DNA of 64,000 nucleotides from Sweltsa coloradensis (lineage: Eukaryota > Arthropoda > Insecta > Plecoptera > Chloroperlidae). Positions 26,701 through 34,811 of this stretch are shown here, piece by piece. The stretch is taken from positions 231,881-295,880 of the forward strand of contig JAMZAV010001291.1 in NCBI GenBank assembly GCA_024449915.1. Reading direction: 5' to 3'. Under the pieces are notes generated by a model that did no database searches, was not told where the DNA came from, and saw only the letters and a program-made list of their open reading frames with translations. Within the stretch, counting starts at the first letter, position 1. Every line of letters starts with the position of its first letter. The position numbers were made by a program, and so were the translations under genes.

Positions 26701-29700
26701 CAAAATATGTAATATTTTTTAGATTTCTATCACGTATAGTATTTTTTCATAAAATCTACCTTGAAGTTAGTTTTTATTAAATTGCCGCGATAGTATTCCT
26801 AGATTTGTACGTGTATTACTATTATATGTAAATAACATTTTGTTTGTAGTCATTTACTTTTTTAATTTTCCCCTGTGGTGTAGGGCCGACTTACAATTAA
26901 AATCTGCATGGTTATGTATGAATTTCACGTGGCAATAAGAAAGTACGTTCTGGCAACGACAGTTTTTTTTTTTTATCATAAAGTCTGTCCCAATCGCTGT
27001 GTTACGTGTGGGTGCTGTAAGTTACTGCCTAGCCTAAGGTTATTTATGTGAATCTATAAACCTACTGTGTGGTTTGCTGTCAACATAAAGATTCCGACGT
27101 CTGGACCTTGTTGAACAATTGTGATGAGATTCTAATTTTTACTGGAAAACCATGGATGACTATGAGGCATCCGCAATTCCGCATACGTATAGCATTTCAT
27201 TCAGAGCTAGCATAGTGTGGTATGTAATTGGATATTTCCAGTTAATTTCTTAGTTTAGCTTTTGTTGTCAATTACATTAAGTAAGTAGTATGTTCATGGG
27301 ATTGACTTGGCACAGAGTCCTAAACACCCGGGACCAAATTAAATTTGATAGTCATAAACAAACTAGATTTGAATATTCTTACCTCGTGGTATTGATTACT
27401 TTTAAATTTCACAGAAGTAGACATTAAATCTTTATGCGAATTTGCATAGTAATCTAATAACAATGTTTGTATTTCAAATATTATATTTATTTTCTCTAAC
27501 AAATGTCGGTACGATTCTCAATCTCAATGGGGGTTAATGTCTGTTCGCTGGCCGCTACTAGGAGTTACTCGGATCGTCCCTCAGATCACACAAAAGTAGG
27601 CTCAAATTATCTCGAGCAAGTAGAAAACATTACTCTTGTGTTTTCAGAAAAACACTTATTGTGGCAAAGATGTACTCTCTAGTCTCTAAAAAAGAAAAAT
27701 CAACCCAGAAAGAAACTTTTTGTTGACATTAATTGACAAATTATTTTCAACGCTTCCCGCAAATGAGGATGCCATTTTTATTTAAATAACACCTGTAATT
27801 AGCTATTAAATCAAACTTGCTCTAACTTACTCACTCCTAAAAAGTCCGAGCAGCAAAACATGATCTTTCTGCTCTAGATCAAATTGCTCCAGTCCAAAAA
27901 ATGCAATTCAAGAAATGATCTCGTGAAACGAATGGCTTTTTCGTTATCCGAGTAGATCTGAGTAGTTCAAGCAGGTCCAAGGAACAGACCTTTTTATTGT
28001 GGGATGCCAAATGGGAAACCTAAAATTGCATTAGGTGACACTACTATTCTCAAATTGAATTCAGTAGAAATGCACACTTACATTAATTGCATTATTGTAC
28101 TGTACTATTAATAATTAAGTAAGGTTTTTCATTTTATTTTTATACAATGACTGAGGCATTTGACGTCGGAATCTAACGTAAGGCCTATAACTGAACTGGT
28201 CTCTATTATTATTTTAATAAGTAATAGAATAGCATATTTCTTCATAGTGCAAGGAAGGAAACAGCATCTACATACCACTTGTATAAATATTAAATAACTC
28301 CATTAAACTAAGCCAAGGCAATTAGTAATTTAAAAAAAAAAATCAAGCTGTTCTAGCTCTTGAGATATATTTAAATTTAATAAATTGCTTTGGCTATTGT
28401 TTAATAGATTATTATTTATAATTATATCCAGGCAATACATATTATGCAGGAACTGCAAAACCTCAGTTTAATGAAAACTTTAGAAGAAAAGTTGCAATAT
28501 TAGGCCTACTTTCATTTTAATAAACACGAAGAGAGTGAAGGAAAATCATTTTTAACTATCAAATACTTGTTCTTTTAGTTTCTTATAATATATCACTTGT
28601 AGTTCTTATATTGAAATATCCCAGCAGTTTGTTCATGTTTCATTTCTTTAATACACAAAGAAAAATACTTGCGATTGCATTAAAACAGTAGACGGATCAC
28701 TGAAAATTGTTTAGAGCTTGAGAACTTGACATTGCGTACCATGGACATCCGGTATGGAATGGTATGAAGATGAACCACTGCGCAATGCAACAGGTAAACA
28801 CTTTCTTCATCCTGTATGGTAAGTAAAAATAACAATCAGTGGTTCGAGGCAGCCAGAAACAACTAAAAGCGGATTTATGATTGACTGTCAAGTAGGGGAG
28901 AAAAAAAATGTTTGTTGGGGTAAAAGAATTAAATTTGCTGTTCCTACTTCAGATTGGATGCGTTCTTATTGTTTTACAACCCTTAACAACATCTCTCCCC
29001 ATTTTCCAGTCAATCGTAAATCAGCATAATTCCTGGTTCAAGGCAAGCAAATTGACTGAAGTCTGGGAACCGTGGCGTTTGGTCCACCGCATAGTTTCCA
29101 TTCGACTGTTACTCGTGGCAAAGTTTGCCTACAAGCGAGGTCAGTTGAGCTTGTGAGTGAGAGAAAGAGGTAAACCGCCACCTTGCAGCCTCTCATGTCC
29201 ACCAAGATGTAAGACTCGGTGGGTGGGATAGTTTTAGAGTGCAGACCTCCGCGTTGGAGAACCGGGGCGTTGTTTGTTACGGTTCTTTAATAAGGTTCAA
29301 CGTTTGTCCGTCTCGTGGCTAATTAGACGTTGTTTGTAGGAGATCAAGACTATCCAGTTGGAGGAGGTTCTCAACGAACGAGCGGATGAGGAAATGGAAG
29401 TATCCGATTCCGAGGACGACTTCTACGGCGGTGGAAAGAAGAGGCGTACGGAAACCGCAGATGAGAAAGCGCTGGGTTCGATCAAGGTACAGCTAGCTCT
29501 CAATTAAATTCATTAAATTAGATTTCTTCTGGCTTCTGAGTAACACCAATCTTCATCTATCTGTTGCCATGTCCAACTCTGCGTTGGGTTGGCATTGAAG
29601 GTAGGCCTCTCATCTTCATCTGTCCCGACACCATTATTCTCTTTCTTCCCCATTCCAGTCTCCTTCTCGCTGTTCCACATCTTTTCTCACACTATTCTGC

Positions 29701-32229
29701 CATCGTTGTCGTGGTCTGCCCCTTGGTCTCCTACCTGGAATTGGCTGGAATTTCCAATTCCATCATCTTTATCATCAATCTCGCTCTTTCCATCCTTTTG
29801 ACATGTCCGAACCACTTTAATCTTCTCTCTCCAATTTGCTCCATTAAATTTCTTACGCCTACTTGATAAATGAAATTAATATTGTGCAAATTGTAAGTAT
29901 AGTCAAAGAGTAATAGTGAAACGAAAGACTCAAACTAAAACTCGATTAGCCAAGTTGCATAAATATGAGACGTTAAGCAATATCTAATCTATTCAACTAA
30001 AAAATCGGTATTCGCACACCCCTAGTTAACACGGTCCGTTGCATGCTCTGTGCGCAGGAGGAGAACGACTCGCTGCGGTGCCAGCTCGAGGCCTACAAGA
30101 ACGAGGTGGACCTCGTCCGAGTTGACTCTACCTCCGAGATGGAGCAGAAGGACAAACAGATCAAGATGCTGCAGCAGACCTTGCAGGGGATGCAACAACA
30201 GCTGATTGACTCAAAGCGAAGGCAGACAGACGACGACATGCGGCTGAGGTGGGTCAAGTAATAATTGGGTCTGTGTGGAATGTGGATACTGAAATTTGAA
30301 TAATATTTGCTGATATCTGTTGACTAATATTTGTTTTGAAATTCCAGAAATAATATTTTTTGAATTTTTTGTTTGTTTGTGACCTTGTGTAATTTATGCC
30401 CATTATGAAAGTGAAATTCAAAACACAATAAAAATTATTGATTCAGTAATCCATCAATCATTGCCGTTTTATTAAATTGAACCCAAAGAAGGCACTGGAT
30501 GGCGTCAAGGAATAAAAGTTTATCAACTGAAAGCCCTAGGTTAAAGTGTTACAACAAATGTGTTTTCTTCAGGTCGATGGAGGCCAAACTGAAGGCATCC
30601 GAACAGATCCAGGCGCACATGGCGAGTGCGGCCGCCGCCAGCCGCGCAGAGAGCATGCGCGCAGACGCCGCCAGCCGGGTGGAGAGCATGCGTGCAGACG
30701 CCGCCAAGTCTGCGTCTGCGGAACCCAAGGGCGAGGCTGCGGAGGCTGCGACCGGCGAGACGAAGCCAGGGGATGCGGCAACTCTGGTGGAGGAGACGGC
30801 CACGATCCTAGACGAGAACGTCTTGGACATGGCGTCGCCCAAGCTGGTGCTCTCCATCGGGACCATCAACGACAAGGAGGCCAGACTTATCGGTGAGGAG
30901 GTGGTTTTACGCATAATGTAACACGCAATTGACGTTAATTTGCTTCTTAACTCTTAGGTGTTTCAATGTAAATCATAGTGGGGGAATAGGACACCTGACC
31001 AGTCATGGGGCAGGTAAATTACAATAAAATTAATCACATATTTGTTTGGCTAGGAAGCATCTGATGAATTTGAATCTAGTTTTCAAGCCCTGGACAACCA
31101 CATTGTCTAGTGATAACCTCGGGCACTCGATTCCTATCCGGCTTCTTTTTTAATCAAAACCAAACTTGCCAAACATTTCTAAATTTCATTAATCGGAAAA
31201 CACTCGCGTAGGTGTAATTGATTTTATGTAAATTAATCCAGAAATTATAAATTCCATCTCAGCGGGGTATCGAACCACGGTCTCCCAATTGCCGGTCGGG
31301 TGCTTGGGAGTAAAGAACCTGACTGGGGCCCTATTCAGTAACTTCACGGGTTCAACTCTGTCACGGGACCGACTCTGTAGTAACAGTAATCGTTCCGGTT
31401 GTTGTTGGTCGAGGTCGAAAGGTATGATTTACATGGCAGTGGACGGTCAAATGTGAACAAATGATTCACAGTCAGTTGTCAAATATTCGAAATGACATAG
31501 ATGTGTGTATTATTTCCAATCGGGGAGAATTGGATTTAAATGGTATAATTTTATGAAAAAAGGGAACGCACGGGACTCTCAGGGGTAGGCCCTTACTAGA
31601 GGTAGGTTTTCTTTGAGCATACTATTGTTATTCGTTTGAGAAAGTTAATAATCTGGTTGTGTTTACGTGTAGGCCAAGGCTTATCATCCACCATTTTATA
31701 CAAATATAACCGAGTCGGACTCTGTTGTCACGGATTATATCGCAACGATATCGACCTCAACTGGGTCGATCACTTACAACAGAGACGATTACCGTTGGAA
31801 ACGCCCGGGTCCAACTCCGTCAGAGTTATAGAATCGCAGTCCTGGTCTATGAGGTACCGGGGTTTGATACCCCGCTGAGCTGGATTTTTTAATTTCTGGA
31901 TTGATTTACATTAAATTTCCAAACATTGTTCTAGAACATTTAAAAGTGTCATGTTGGATTGAAATTGCTTGGAATGTAATTTATGTAAGTGTTGTGTGTA
32001 ATTGTAAGGTTTTATGTTTTCAGGTCTTATTTCCACATTTCTCAACGTACACCCGTTTGGAGCTGGTGTCGACTACATCTGGTCGTACGTGCAAAAGATG
32101 GAACCACTTCTACGACCTATTGAGGTTGAGTCTCTAATGAGCCGGTTCCCGTTGGTATTCCGGGAAACACTTTCCGGCATCGGAGCGAATATGGAACGTC
32201 GCTGGCAGTTTTCAGGGTTTGAACTCTAG
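8763..32229 (+). CDS. ENOX1/ENOX2-like: ENOX-family ecto-NOX disulfide-thiol exchanger, spliced gene (9 visible exons)
   Basis: Exons: 8782-9729, 10457-10582, 13007-13249, 14736-14951, 25090-25196, 29340-29486, 30058-30248, 30573-30892, 32024-32229. All joins are GT-AG and keep frame. ENOX proteins are described as cell-surface, growth-related NADH/hydroquinone oxidases with protein disulfide-thiol exchange activity. Order along the protein: Met/Pro-rich N-terminus, an Arg/Asp repeat block, the family block CKSC..LFPP then RERPPGC, an RRM (RNP2 VFVGGLP, RNP1 in KKNFCHIRFV), LHVDYAQARDD, PPSPP, a helical middle, a Glu/Asp-rich segment, a coiled coil, and the C-terminal NVHPFG and RETLSGIGAN blocks. 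From the ATG at 8763 it would be 840 residues, against about 640 in vertebrate ENOX1; the excess is mostly N-terminal and in exon 8. A good acceptor (ttcacag) at 8781 suggests that an upstream exon supplies the real start. The vertebrate family has two paralogues, and I cannot say which is closer. Confidence 0.93.
8782..9729 (+). CDS. ENOX1/ENOX2-like: ENOX exon 1 (visible): Met/Pro-rich N-terminus, RD block, start of RRM
   Basis: The exon follows the acceptor ttcacag at 8775-8781. An in-frame ATG at 8763 preceded by a stop gives an alternative start without an upstream exon. It opens with eight prolines, then a Met/Gly/Asn/Gln-rich stretch (residues about 13-85 from the 8763 ATG), then an Arg/Asp-rich low-complexity block (about 118-164), a second Met/Gly-rich stretch (about 185-275), and conserved ENOX sequence: CKSC, LFPP, TTRERPPGC and RNP2 VFVGGLP (312-318). 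It ends in phase 1 at the donor gtacgt (9730). Confidence 0.9.
9928..10262. repeat. Near-perfect palindrome (arms about 160 bp) in ENOX intron 1
   Basis: 9928-10091 is inverted as 10104-10262 with few mismatches and almost no spacer (centre GGTCACC near 10098). Next to the centre both arms carry GGCCGAAACGTTCG or its complement. It is a foldback element; no target duplication is clear. Confidence 0.9.
10457..10582 (+). CDS. ENOX1/ENOX2-like: ENOX exon 2: second half of the RRM
   Basis: Acceptor tgtttcag, donor gtaatg. Encodes EEIIDEIFSRCGE, then the RNP1-like KKNFCHIRFV and the AIYLSG motif typical of ENOX. It is too short to stand as an open frame of its own and was found by continuing the family alignment. 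Enters and leaves in phase 1. Confidence 0.92.
11107..11491 (-). pseudogene. LINE reverse-transcriptase C-terminal fragment
   Basis: The complement encodes ILTYAAETWTM, MRFLRSTVGTTRRDRIR and, after a frame change, GRPRKKWKDTLRRL. These are the standard order of motifs downstream of the RT domain in non-LTR retrotransposons. It sits in ENOX intron 2. Confidence 0.8.
12520..12720 (-). pseudogene. LINE C-terminal zinc-knuckle remnant
   Basis: The complement reads HLHGFGIFECSVCQMCGAG, then EHDRKHIFE, then stops. It resembles the CxxCG…EHILF tail of many LINE ORF2 proteins. Heavily decayed; 12150-12520 may belong to the same element. Confidence 0.45.
13007..13249 (+). CDS. ENOX1/ENOX2-like: ENOX exon 3: YAQARDD / PPSPP region
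   Basis: Acceptor cacatcag, donor gtaccg. Encodes GYHVRIG, then RLHVDYAQARDDLYEWEC, a basic helix and PPSPPPVVHY, all in the ENOX order. It is markedly GC-richer than the flanking introns. Confidence 0.95.
13745..13830 (+). mobile_element. tRNA-Gly(UCC)-like SINE head
   Basis: The order D-arm-like GTTGGTCTTGTAGTTAGCG, anticodon stem-loop CTGCTTCCAATGCAG and T-arm CCAGGGTTCAATTCCCG is that of a glycine tRNA with anticodon TCC. The acceptor strands (GTGGCTC against GTCAAAG) do not pair, so it is a SINE or pseudo-tRNA. Confidence 0.6.
14736..14951 (+). CDS. ENOX1/ENOX2-like: ENOX exon 4: helical middle region
   Basis: Acceptor tctttcag, donor gtaagt. Contains VITWLDRGDC, ANTFYTMIQSTNSHIRRL and GILIQ, which align to the ENOX helical domain. 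It ends with one base of a Phe codon completed by exon 5 ten kilobases downstream. Confidence 0.95.
15160..15694. mobile_element. hAT-type MITE (535 bp)
   Basis: Termini TAGGGATGTCATAGGGTA and TACCCTATGACATCCCTA, flanked by a perfect 8-bp duplication ATACCTAC (15152-15159 and 15695-15702). The interior is GC-rich and holds no transposase. In ENOX intron 4. Confidence 0.92.
15762..16565. mobile_element. hAT-type MITE (804 bp), related to the 15160 copy
   Basis: Termini TAGGGATGACATCGGGTA and TACCCGATGTCATCCCTA. The left 8-bp flank is ATTAATAT (15754-15761). The right duplicate is split: ATTAA at 16566-16570 and TAT at 16812-16814, separated by the next element. Confidence 0.9.
16571..16807. 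mobile_element. piggyBac-type MITE (237 bp) inserted at TTAA
   Basis: Flanked by TTAA on both sides (16567-16570 and 16808-16811), with termini CCCTTTCGGGTCG and CGACCGAAAAGGG. Removing it with one TTAA restores the target duplication of the hAT element to its left. Confidence 0.9.
17050..17344. mobile_element. hAT-type MITE, TAGAGATACG family, copy 1
   Basis: Starts TAGAGATACGTTTTTTTAGC and ends in the inverted AACTCTTATCTCTA. It is flanked by a perfect 8-bp duplication AATATAGG. The interior repeats TTAGCATTT many times. A second copy is at 51109-51404. Confidence 0.92.
19141..19332 (+). repeat. Tandem array, about 38-bp unit, five copies
   Basis: The unit is GTGGTCAACTCCCTGTGCAC followed by GTGATTcGGATGACCTGT, repeated five times with small changes inside the second copy of the preceding repeat family. 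The other copies carry the unit once. Confidence 0.9.
19507..19597. repeat. Short inverted repeat (hairpin) of about 90 bp
   Basis: CTTTCAGGTCGGCTTGTCAGC (imperfectly) pairs with GCTGACGAGCCGAACTGAAAG, with about 46 bp between. A small MITE or a structured transcript; nothing separates the two. Confidence 0.6.
20469..20592. mobile_element. Small hAT-like MITE (124 bp)
   Basis: Termini TAGAGATGAGCTGATTC and GAATCGACTCATCTCTA. The flanks GTTTTTAC and CTTTTTAG match at six of eight positions. Confidence 0.7.
20629..21037. mobile_element. hAT-like element with GGGTGTGCG termini (decayed)
   Basis: Starts TAGGGGTGTGCGGGTACC and ends GCACTCGCACACCTCCCTA. The flanking 8-mers match only in part. It contains a G-run near 20920. 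Confidence 0.6.
21180..21422. mobile_element. hAT-type MITE (243 bp) with exact duplication
   Basis: Termini TAGGGCTGTGCGAATCC and GGATTTGCACACCCCTA, flanked by a perfect 8-bp duplication ATTGTTTG (21172-21179 and 21423-21430). The interior is rich in GATTCGGATTC. Confidence 0.93.
21711..22294. mobile_element. MITE with ATCGATA-rich ends (584 bp)
   Basis: Starts TAGGGCTGCCTATCGATAA, ends ATCGATATTGTTGGGCAGCCCTA with a subterminal AATATCGAT array. The flank CATT is shared, but no 8-bp duplication is clear. Confidence 0.75.
22462..23318 (+). mobile_element. Composite tRNA-headed element, copy B
   Basis: The same architecture as 4804-5786 on the other strand. A segment bounded by inverted CTAGGAAAACGCCAAAGT (22465-22746), a tRNA-like module (TAGTCTAGTTGGATAAGG, then GGGTTCAATCC, 22741-22800), and a body that ends GATTAGGCTGATTTTCGA and GCTCCGCTCACTCATC. 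Confidence 0.7.
23585..23755. mobile_element. Short MITE (171 bp)
   Basis: AGCTGCGTCCACACCTGAGC and its inverse GCTCAGGTGTGGAGATGCAGCT close an element in ENOX intron 4. The interior is moderately GC-rich with CGAGCCGAGC and its inverse. Confidence 0.8.
25090..25196 (+). CDS. ENOX1/ENOX2-like: ENOX exon 5: WDHFTKAQRKNI block
   Basis: Acceptor atgttcag, donor gtacgt. Splicing to exon 4 rebuilds QFGQVERVF followed by KKVWDHFTKAQRKNI, a highly conserved ENOX string. The intron before it (14952-25089) is the longest in the gene and is full of mobile elements. Confidence 0.94.
26072..26660. mobile_element. Probable pogo/Tc1-type non-autonomous element (about 590 bp)
   Basis: Inverted termini CAGTGAAACTTTGATT and AATCAAAGTTTCACTG. 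The CAGTGAAAC start resembles Tigger/pogo ends. A TA lies at the right edge, but the left one is offset, so the target duplication is not certain. Confidence 0.6.
29340..29486 (+). CDS. ENOX1/ENOX2-like: ENOX exon 6: acidic EEMEVSDSEDD segment
   Basis: Acceptor gtttgtag, donor gtacag, phase 0 at both ends. Encodes 49 residues with an acidic EEMEVSDSEDD run and a basic KKRRTE, which match the vertebrate acidic and KKMR segments in position and character. Confidence 0.9.
29600..29840 (-). pseudogene. LINE reverse-transcriptase C-terminal fragment
   Basis: On the complement: LKWFGHVKRMERARLM, then (after a frame change) RRPRGRPRQRW and RKDVEQREGDW. This is the standard non-LTR tail (W-GH-RM … GRPRxRW). 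Located in ENOX intron 6. Confidence 0.75.
30058..30248 (+). CDS. ENOX1/ENOX2-like: ENOX exon 7: coiled coil (EENDSLR...LQGMQQQL)
   Basis: Acceptor tgcgcag, donor gtgggt. Starts EENDSLRCQLEAYKNEV and contains QTLQGMQQQL, both close to vertebrate ENOX, in a heptad-patterned coiled coil. Confidence 0.94.
30573..30892 (+). CDS. ENOX1/ENOX2-like: ENOX exon 8: Ala/Glu-rich coiled coil with internal 11-residue repeat
   Basis: Acceptor cttcag, donor gtgagg. A weakly conserved linker that ends in NDKEARLI, where vertebrates have KEALLI. It holds two tandem copies of the 11-mer SR/V-ESMRADAA (33-bp units near 30637-30702), so this part has expanded by local duplication. Confidence 0.85.
31200..31935. 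mobile_element. Pair of tRNA-headed SINEs in inverted orientation
   Basis: The left arm (about 31219-31275, complement) and the right arm (about 31850-31930) share GATACCCCGCTGAG, the B-box and a TAATTTCTGGATT tail. The stretch 31330-31390 between them recurs at 54434-54497, so more than one repeat is involved. ENOX intron 8. Confidence 0.6.
32024..32229 (+). CDS. ENOX1/ENOX2-like: ENOX exon 9: C-terminal domain and stop
   Basis: Acceptor gttttcag. Encodes GLISTFLNVHPFGAG, YIWSYVQ, the LSGIGAN block (counterpart of the proposed nucleotide-binding TGVGA) and ERRWQFSGFEL, then TAG at 32227-32229. The proposed copper-site HVH of vertebrate ENOX is NVH here. AATAAA occurs at 32399-32404, inside an inserted element, and at 33243-33248, just past that element. 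Confidence 0.95.
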
Positions 32230-32298
32230 TAACTTCACTTTGTAATTAATCCACTATTATTATTATCTTGTCACCCCCATCAAAATACTATTCAACTT

Positions 32299-33193
32299 TA
32301 GGGGTGTGCGGGAAAGGATTTTTCAGACTCGGGACGGGATCGGGAATTTTACATTACAAAATCCGGGAATCGGGACGGGATCGGGAAATTTTCCGACAAA
32401 TAAATAAATTAAATGCAGCATCTTTATATCACTTTATCAAGTACAAAAATTGCAAAGGATCACCAAATTAATCACATTGACTCACAATTTGACTTTAGGC
32501 TTGGGCCTAGGCCTAGCTAGGCCTAGGCCCTACCCAAAACGAATAGGCCTAGGGCCCTAGTAATAATTAGGTTAGAAAGAATGGCCTGTGCTTTAGATTA
32601 GCCATGAAGGTTAGGCCTAGGACCAACTGGGAAGAGAGACCAAATTACAAATTAGCTAGTTGTAAGTTGTGTCTAGGCCTAGGGCCTAGGCTACAAACTA
32701 ACAATTTTCAACTTACCAAAAGCATTTGGCCTAGGGCCTGCCTAGGCTAGCATCCATGGGCTTATCTAAACCACAGGCCTTTCTTTCTAACCAAATAATT
32801 AATTTTGGGTAGGCCTAGGCCCTAGGCTTTGACAAATATAAATACAAGTAGGGACCTAGGCCCTTGCCTAAAGTCAATTTGTAAGTCAAGTCATTGTGAT
32901 TAATTTGGTGGAGGCCTATTTCCCAGCTGTTTCAGGTCGAAAATCGAATATTATTTCGATTTTTGAAGCACTGCACTCTGGATGCTAATGCATCAAGCAA
33001 GCACGCGCGAGTGCTGCGATCTAGTGGGCACCTCGCCAACTGCTTTCATATAGTCTGAAGAGGCGGGAATTTCAATTTCCCGACTTTTGACGCGATCCCG
33101 GCGAGTTTCGGGAAAAAAACTATTTCGGGAACGGGATCGGGAAGGTGATTTCCCGATCCCGATCCCGAAATGTCGGGATCCCGCACACCCCTA
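32299..33193. mobile_element. hAT-type element in the ENOX 3' UTR (895 bp)
   Basis: Termini TAGGGGTGTGCGGGA and TCCCGCACACCCCTA, flanks TTCAACTT and TTCGACTT (7 of 8). It starts 69 bp after the ENOX stop codon. The subterminal regions are packed with CGGGATCGGGA, and the middle with TAGGCCTA. No transposase frame. Confidence 0.9.
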
Positions 33194-33242
33194 TTCGACT
33201 TGTATCAACCTTATTTGTTTGTTTGTCGTGTGTTATTGGATA

Positions 33243-33248
33243 AATAAA
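33243..33248 (+). terminator. Candidate ENOX poly(A) signal
   Basis: AATAAA about 1 kb past the stop, beyond the hAT insertion. An alternative AATAAA lies inside the insertion at 32399-32404. Confidence 0.4.
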
Positions 33249-33923
33249 GTCTTAGGTTTAATTAATTTTATCGTATGTCGGTATAATGTTTTCTTGGACT
33301 AAATAAAAGTAACACATAAAAATAAGATATTGTAATGAGCATTAATGAATAAGACCTGTCACCTACAATCATACCCGAAGTCACTATCCTTGGTAAGCAA
33401 CACAAGGTTATTGGATTGCCTTGAACTTGTCGTAGGCCTAGATCATCCAAAACTTTATAGAACAGCTACTCATTCTTGATACAAAGTTACACCAGACAGA
33501 ATGATAGCCAATAGAGGGTGAAATGTATAGGCCTACTATTAAAATTAAACTGTACCGTAGTAACTTTCTTGAAGCTTTGTTAGTCCTTCTAGGCTTTCTG
33601 TGATACGATGCAGTGCCTGGATTTACTAAAGAATGCCAACTTAACGCGATAAAAGCTGGCGGTGTTGGCAAACAGTGTTTTAAAATAATGTTCAACATTA
33701 ATAAATACACGTTAATGCATGGAAGAACTTTGTGATTTTGCTCCCTGCATTGCATTGAAGCCCTAGTAATGTATCTCGTGCTTAGATTGCTTTACAGTAC
33801 TTTTTATTGTAAAACATATGTTACGTAACACCATTCTCTTGTAAATATGTATAGTTCTATAACAAAATCTCATCTCGTATGTTTAAACTACGTCCTCTGG
33901 GTACTTGGTGTAGAAAAGTTATT

Positions 33924-34392
33924 ACCGTATAGTACCGAATATAGGCCGACCTTTTTTTCATTATTTTTGGTCTCAAAATCCCTCCTCGGCCTATATGCGA
34001 GCATCGGCATTTTGACACGCTATTTCAAACACCAAGCTACAGCGCCGTGTGACAAGGAAATACGTATAGTTTACTGCTTCTGTCTGGCGCTGCGCCAACA
34101 ATACGGCAGGCACGGAGGATGCGACGCTATCTCCAGGCCTACTGCAGGCCTACTGACGAGTGAAGAATGACGAGGAACAGATAACTAGGCGATATGAACC
34201 GGTCTGCTTGGAGATTGCGTCATAGCGCTACGTCATCACGGGCTCCGCGTCAATAGGCCGCGCGGGAAAAACGACCTTGGCACTGGCTCCGCGGAAACAG
34301 ACCGCAGGAATAACGGCGCGTAAAATATATATTTTTTTTTAAATTTCGATGACCAAAGTCAGGGGGTCGGCCTTTTTTCGGTACAATACGGT
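33924..34392. mobile_element. MITE with ACCGTATWGTACCG ends (469 bp)
   Basis: Starts ACCGTATAGTACCGAATATA and ends in the inverse of ACCGTATTGTACCGAAAAAA, both followed inward by GGCCGACC. No target duplication is clear. Lies between the convergent ENOX and DNAI2 ends. Confidence 0.8.
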
Positions 34393-34426
34393 TCTCTACT
34401 AATATTATTATTATTACATAGTTTTT

Positions 34427-34634
34427 AGGTTGGAGAAGGGTTGACAGGTTGAGAATGCATAGAGAACCTAAAACCCAGGCTGAAAGGCTGGGGGTGACAA
34501 AACTTTTCATCTGCAAACAAACAACTTTACTAACTGCAGTTATCAGCAGGTGAAAAGTTTTGTCGCCCCCAGCCCTTCAGGCTGGGCTTTATGTTCTCTA
34601 TGCTTTCCCAGCCTGTCAACCCTTCTCCAATCTA
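34427..34634. repeat. Inverted repeat (arms about 88 bp) next to the DNAI2 3' end
   Basis: GGTTGGAGAAGGGTTGACAGG … GGCTGGGGGTGACAAAAC is repeated inverted at 34545-34634 with about 33 bp between. A single related arm occurs at 36143-36262, so the arm is itself a dispersed repeat. Confidence 0.85.
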
Positions 34635-34675
34635 AACTAAACTAGCCGGTTGGTCTTTTCCTCACCAATTGTAAT

Positions 34676-34681
34676 TTTATT
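34676..34681 (-). terminator. Candidate poly(A) signal abutting the DNAI2 stop
   Basis: AATAAA within two bases of the DNAI2 stop codon. If used, the 3' UTR would be only a few tens of bases and would end before the 34427-34634 foldback. Other signals further along are possible. Confidence 0.4.
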
Positions 34682-34682
34682 A

Positions 34683-34811
34683 TTAGTCATCTACATCTTG
34701 AGTTTCCTCGACGTCGTCTTCTTCTATTGCTGTAACTGCACTAACTGTATCCTCCTCCTCCTCTTCTACCTCTTCTTCAGGTCTGGCAAGTTCTGCAAAT
34801 GCCATTTTATC
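34683..34811 (-). CDS. DNAI2: DNAI2 exon 9: acidic tail and stop
   Basis: Acceptor cacttttag, residues 569-610. [12 protein letters not shown], then a Glu run, then TAA at complement 34683-34685. Orthologues end in a similar Glu-rich tail. An AATAAA (complement 34676-34681) begins two bases after the stop codon. Confidence 0.88.
   Translation of the reverse strand, partial: DKMAFAELARPEEEVEEEEEDTVSAVTAIEEDDVEETQDVDD

Noticed and set aside
28908..29156. A possible alternative ENOX exon
   Set aside because: No ENOX similarity, and exon 5 joins exon 6 in phase 0 without it.
29564..29866. A hydrophobic plus-strand frame that looks like a membrane protein
   Set aside because: It is the antisense of a LINE reverse-transcriptase tail.
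30546..30914. Overlapping long frames on both strands at ENOX exon 8
   Set aside because: GC-rich coding exon gives open shadows; the ENOX frame alone splices correctly.
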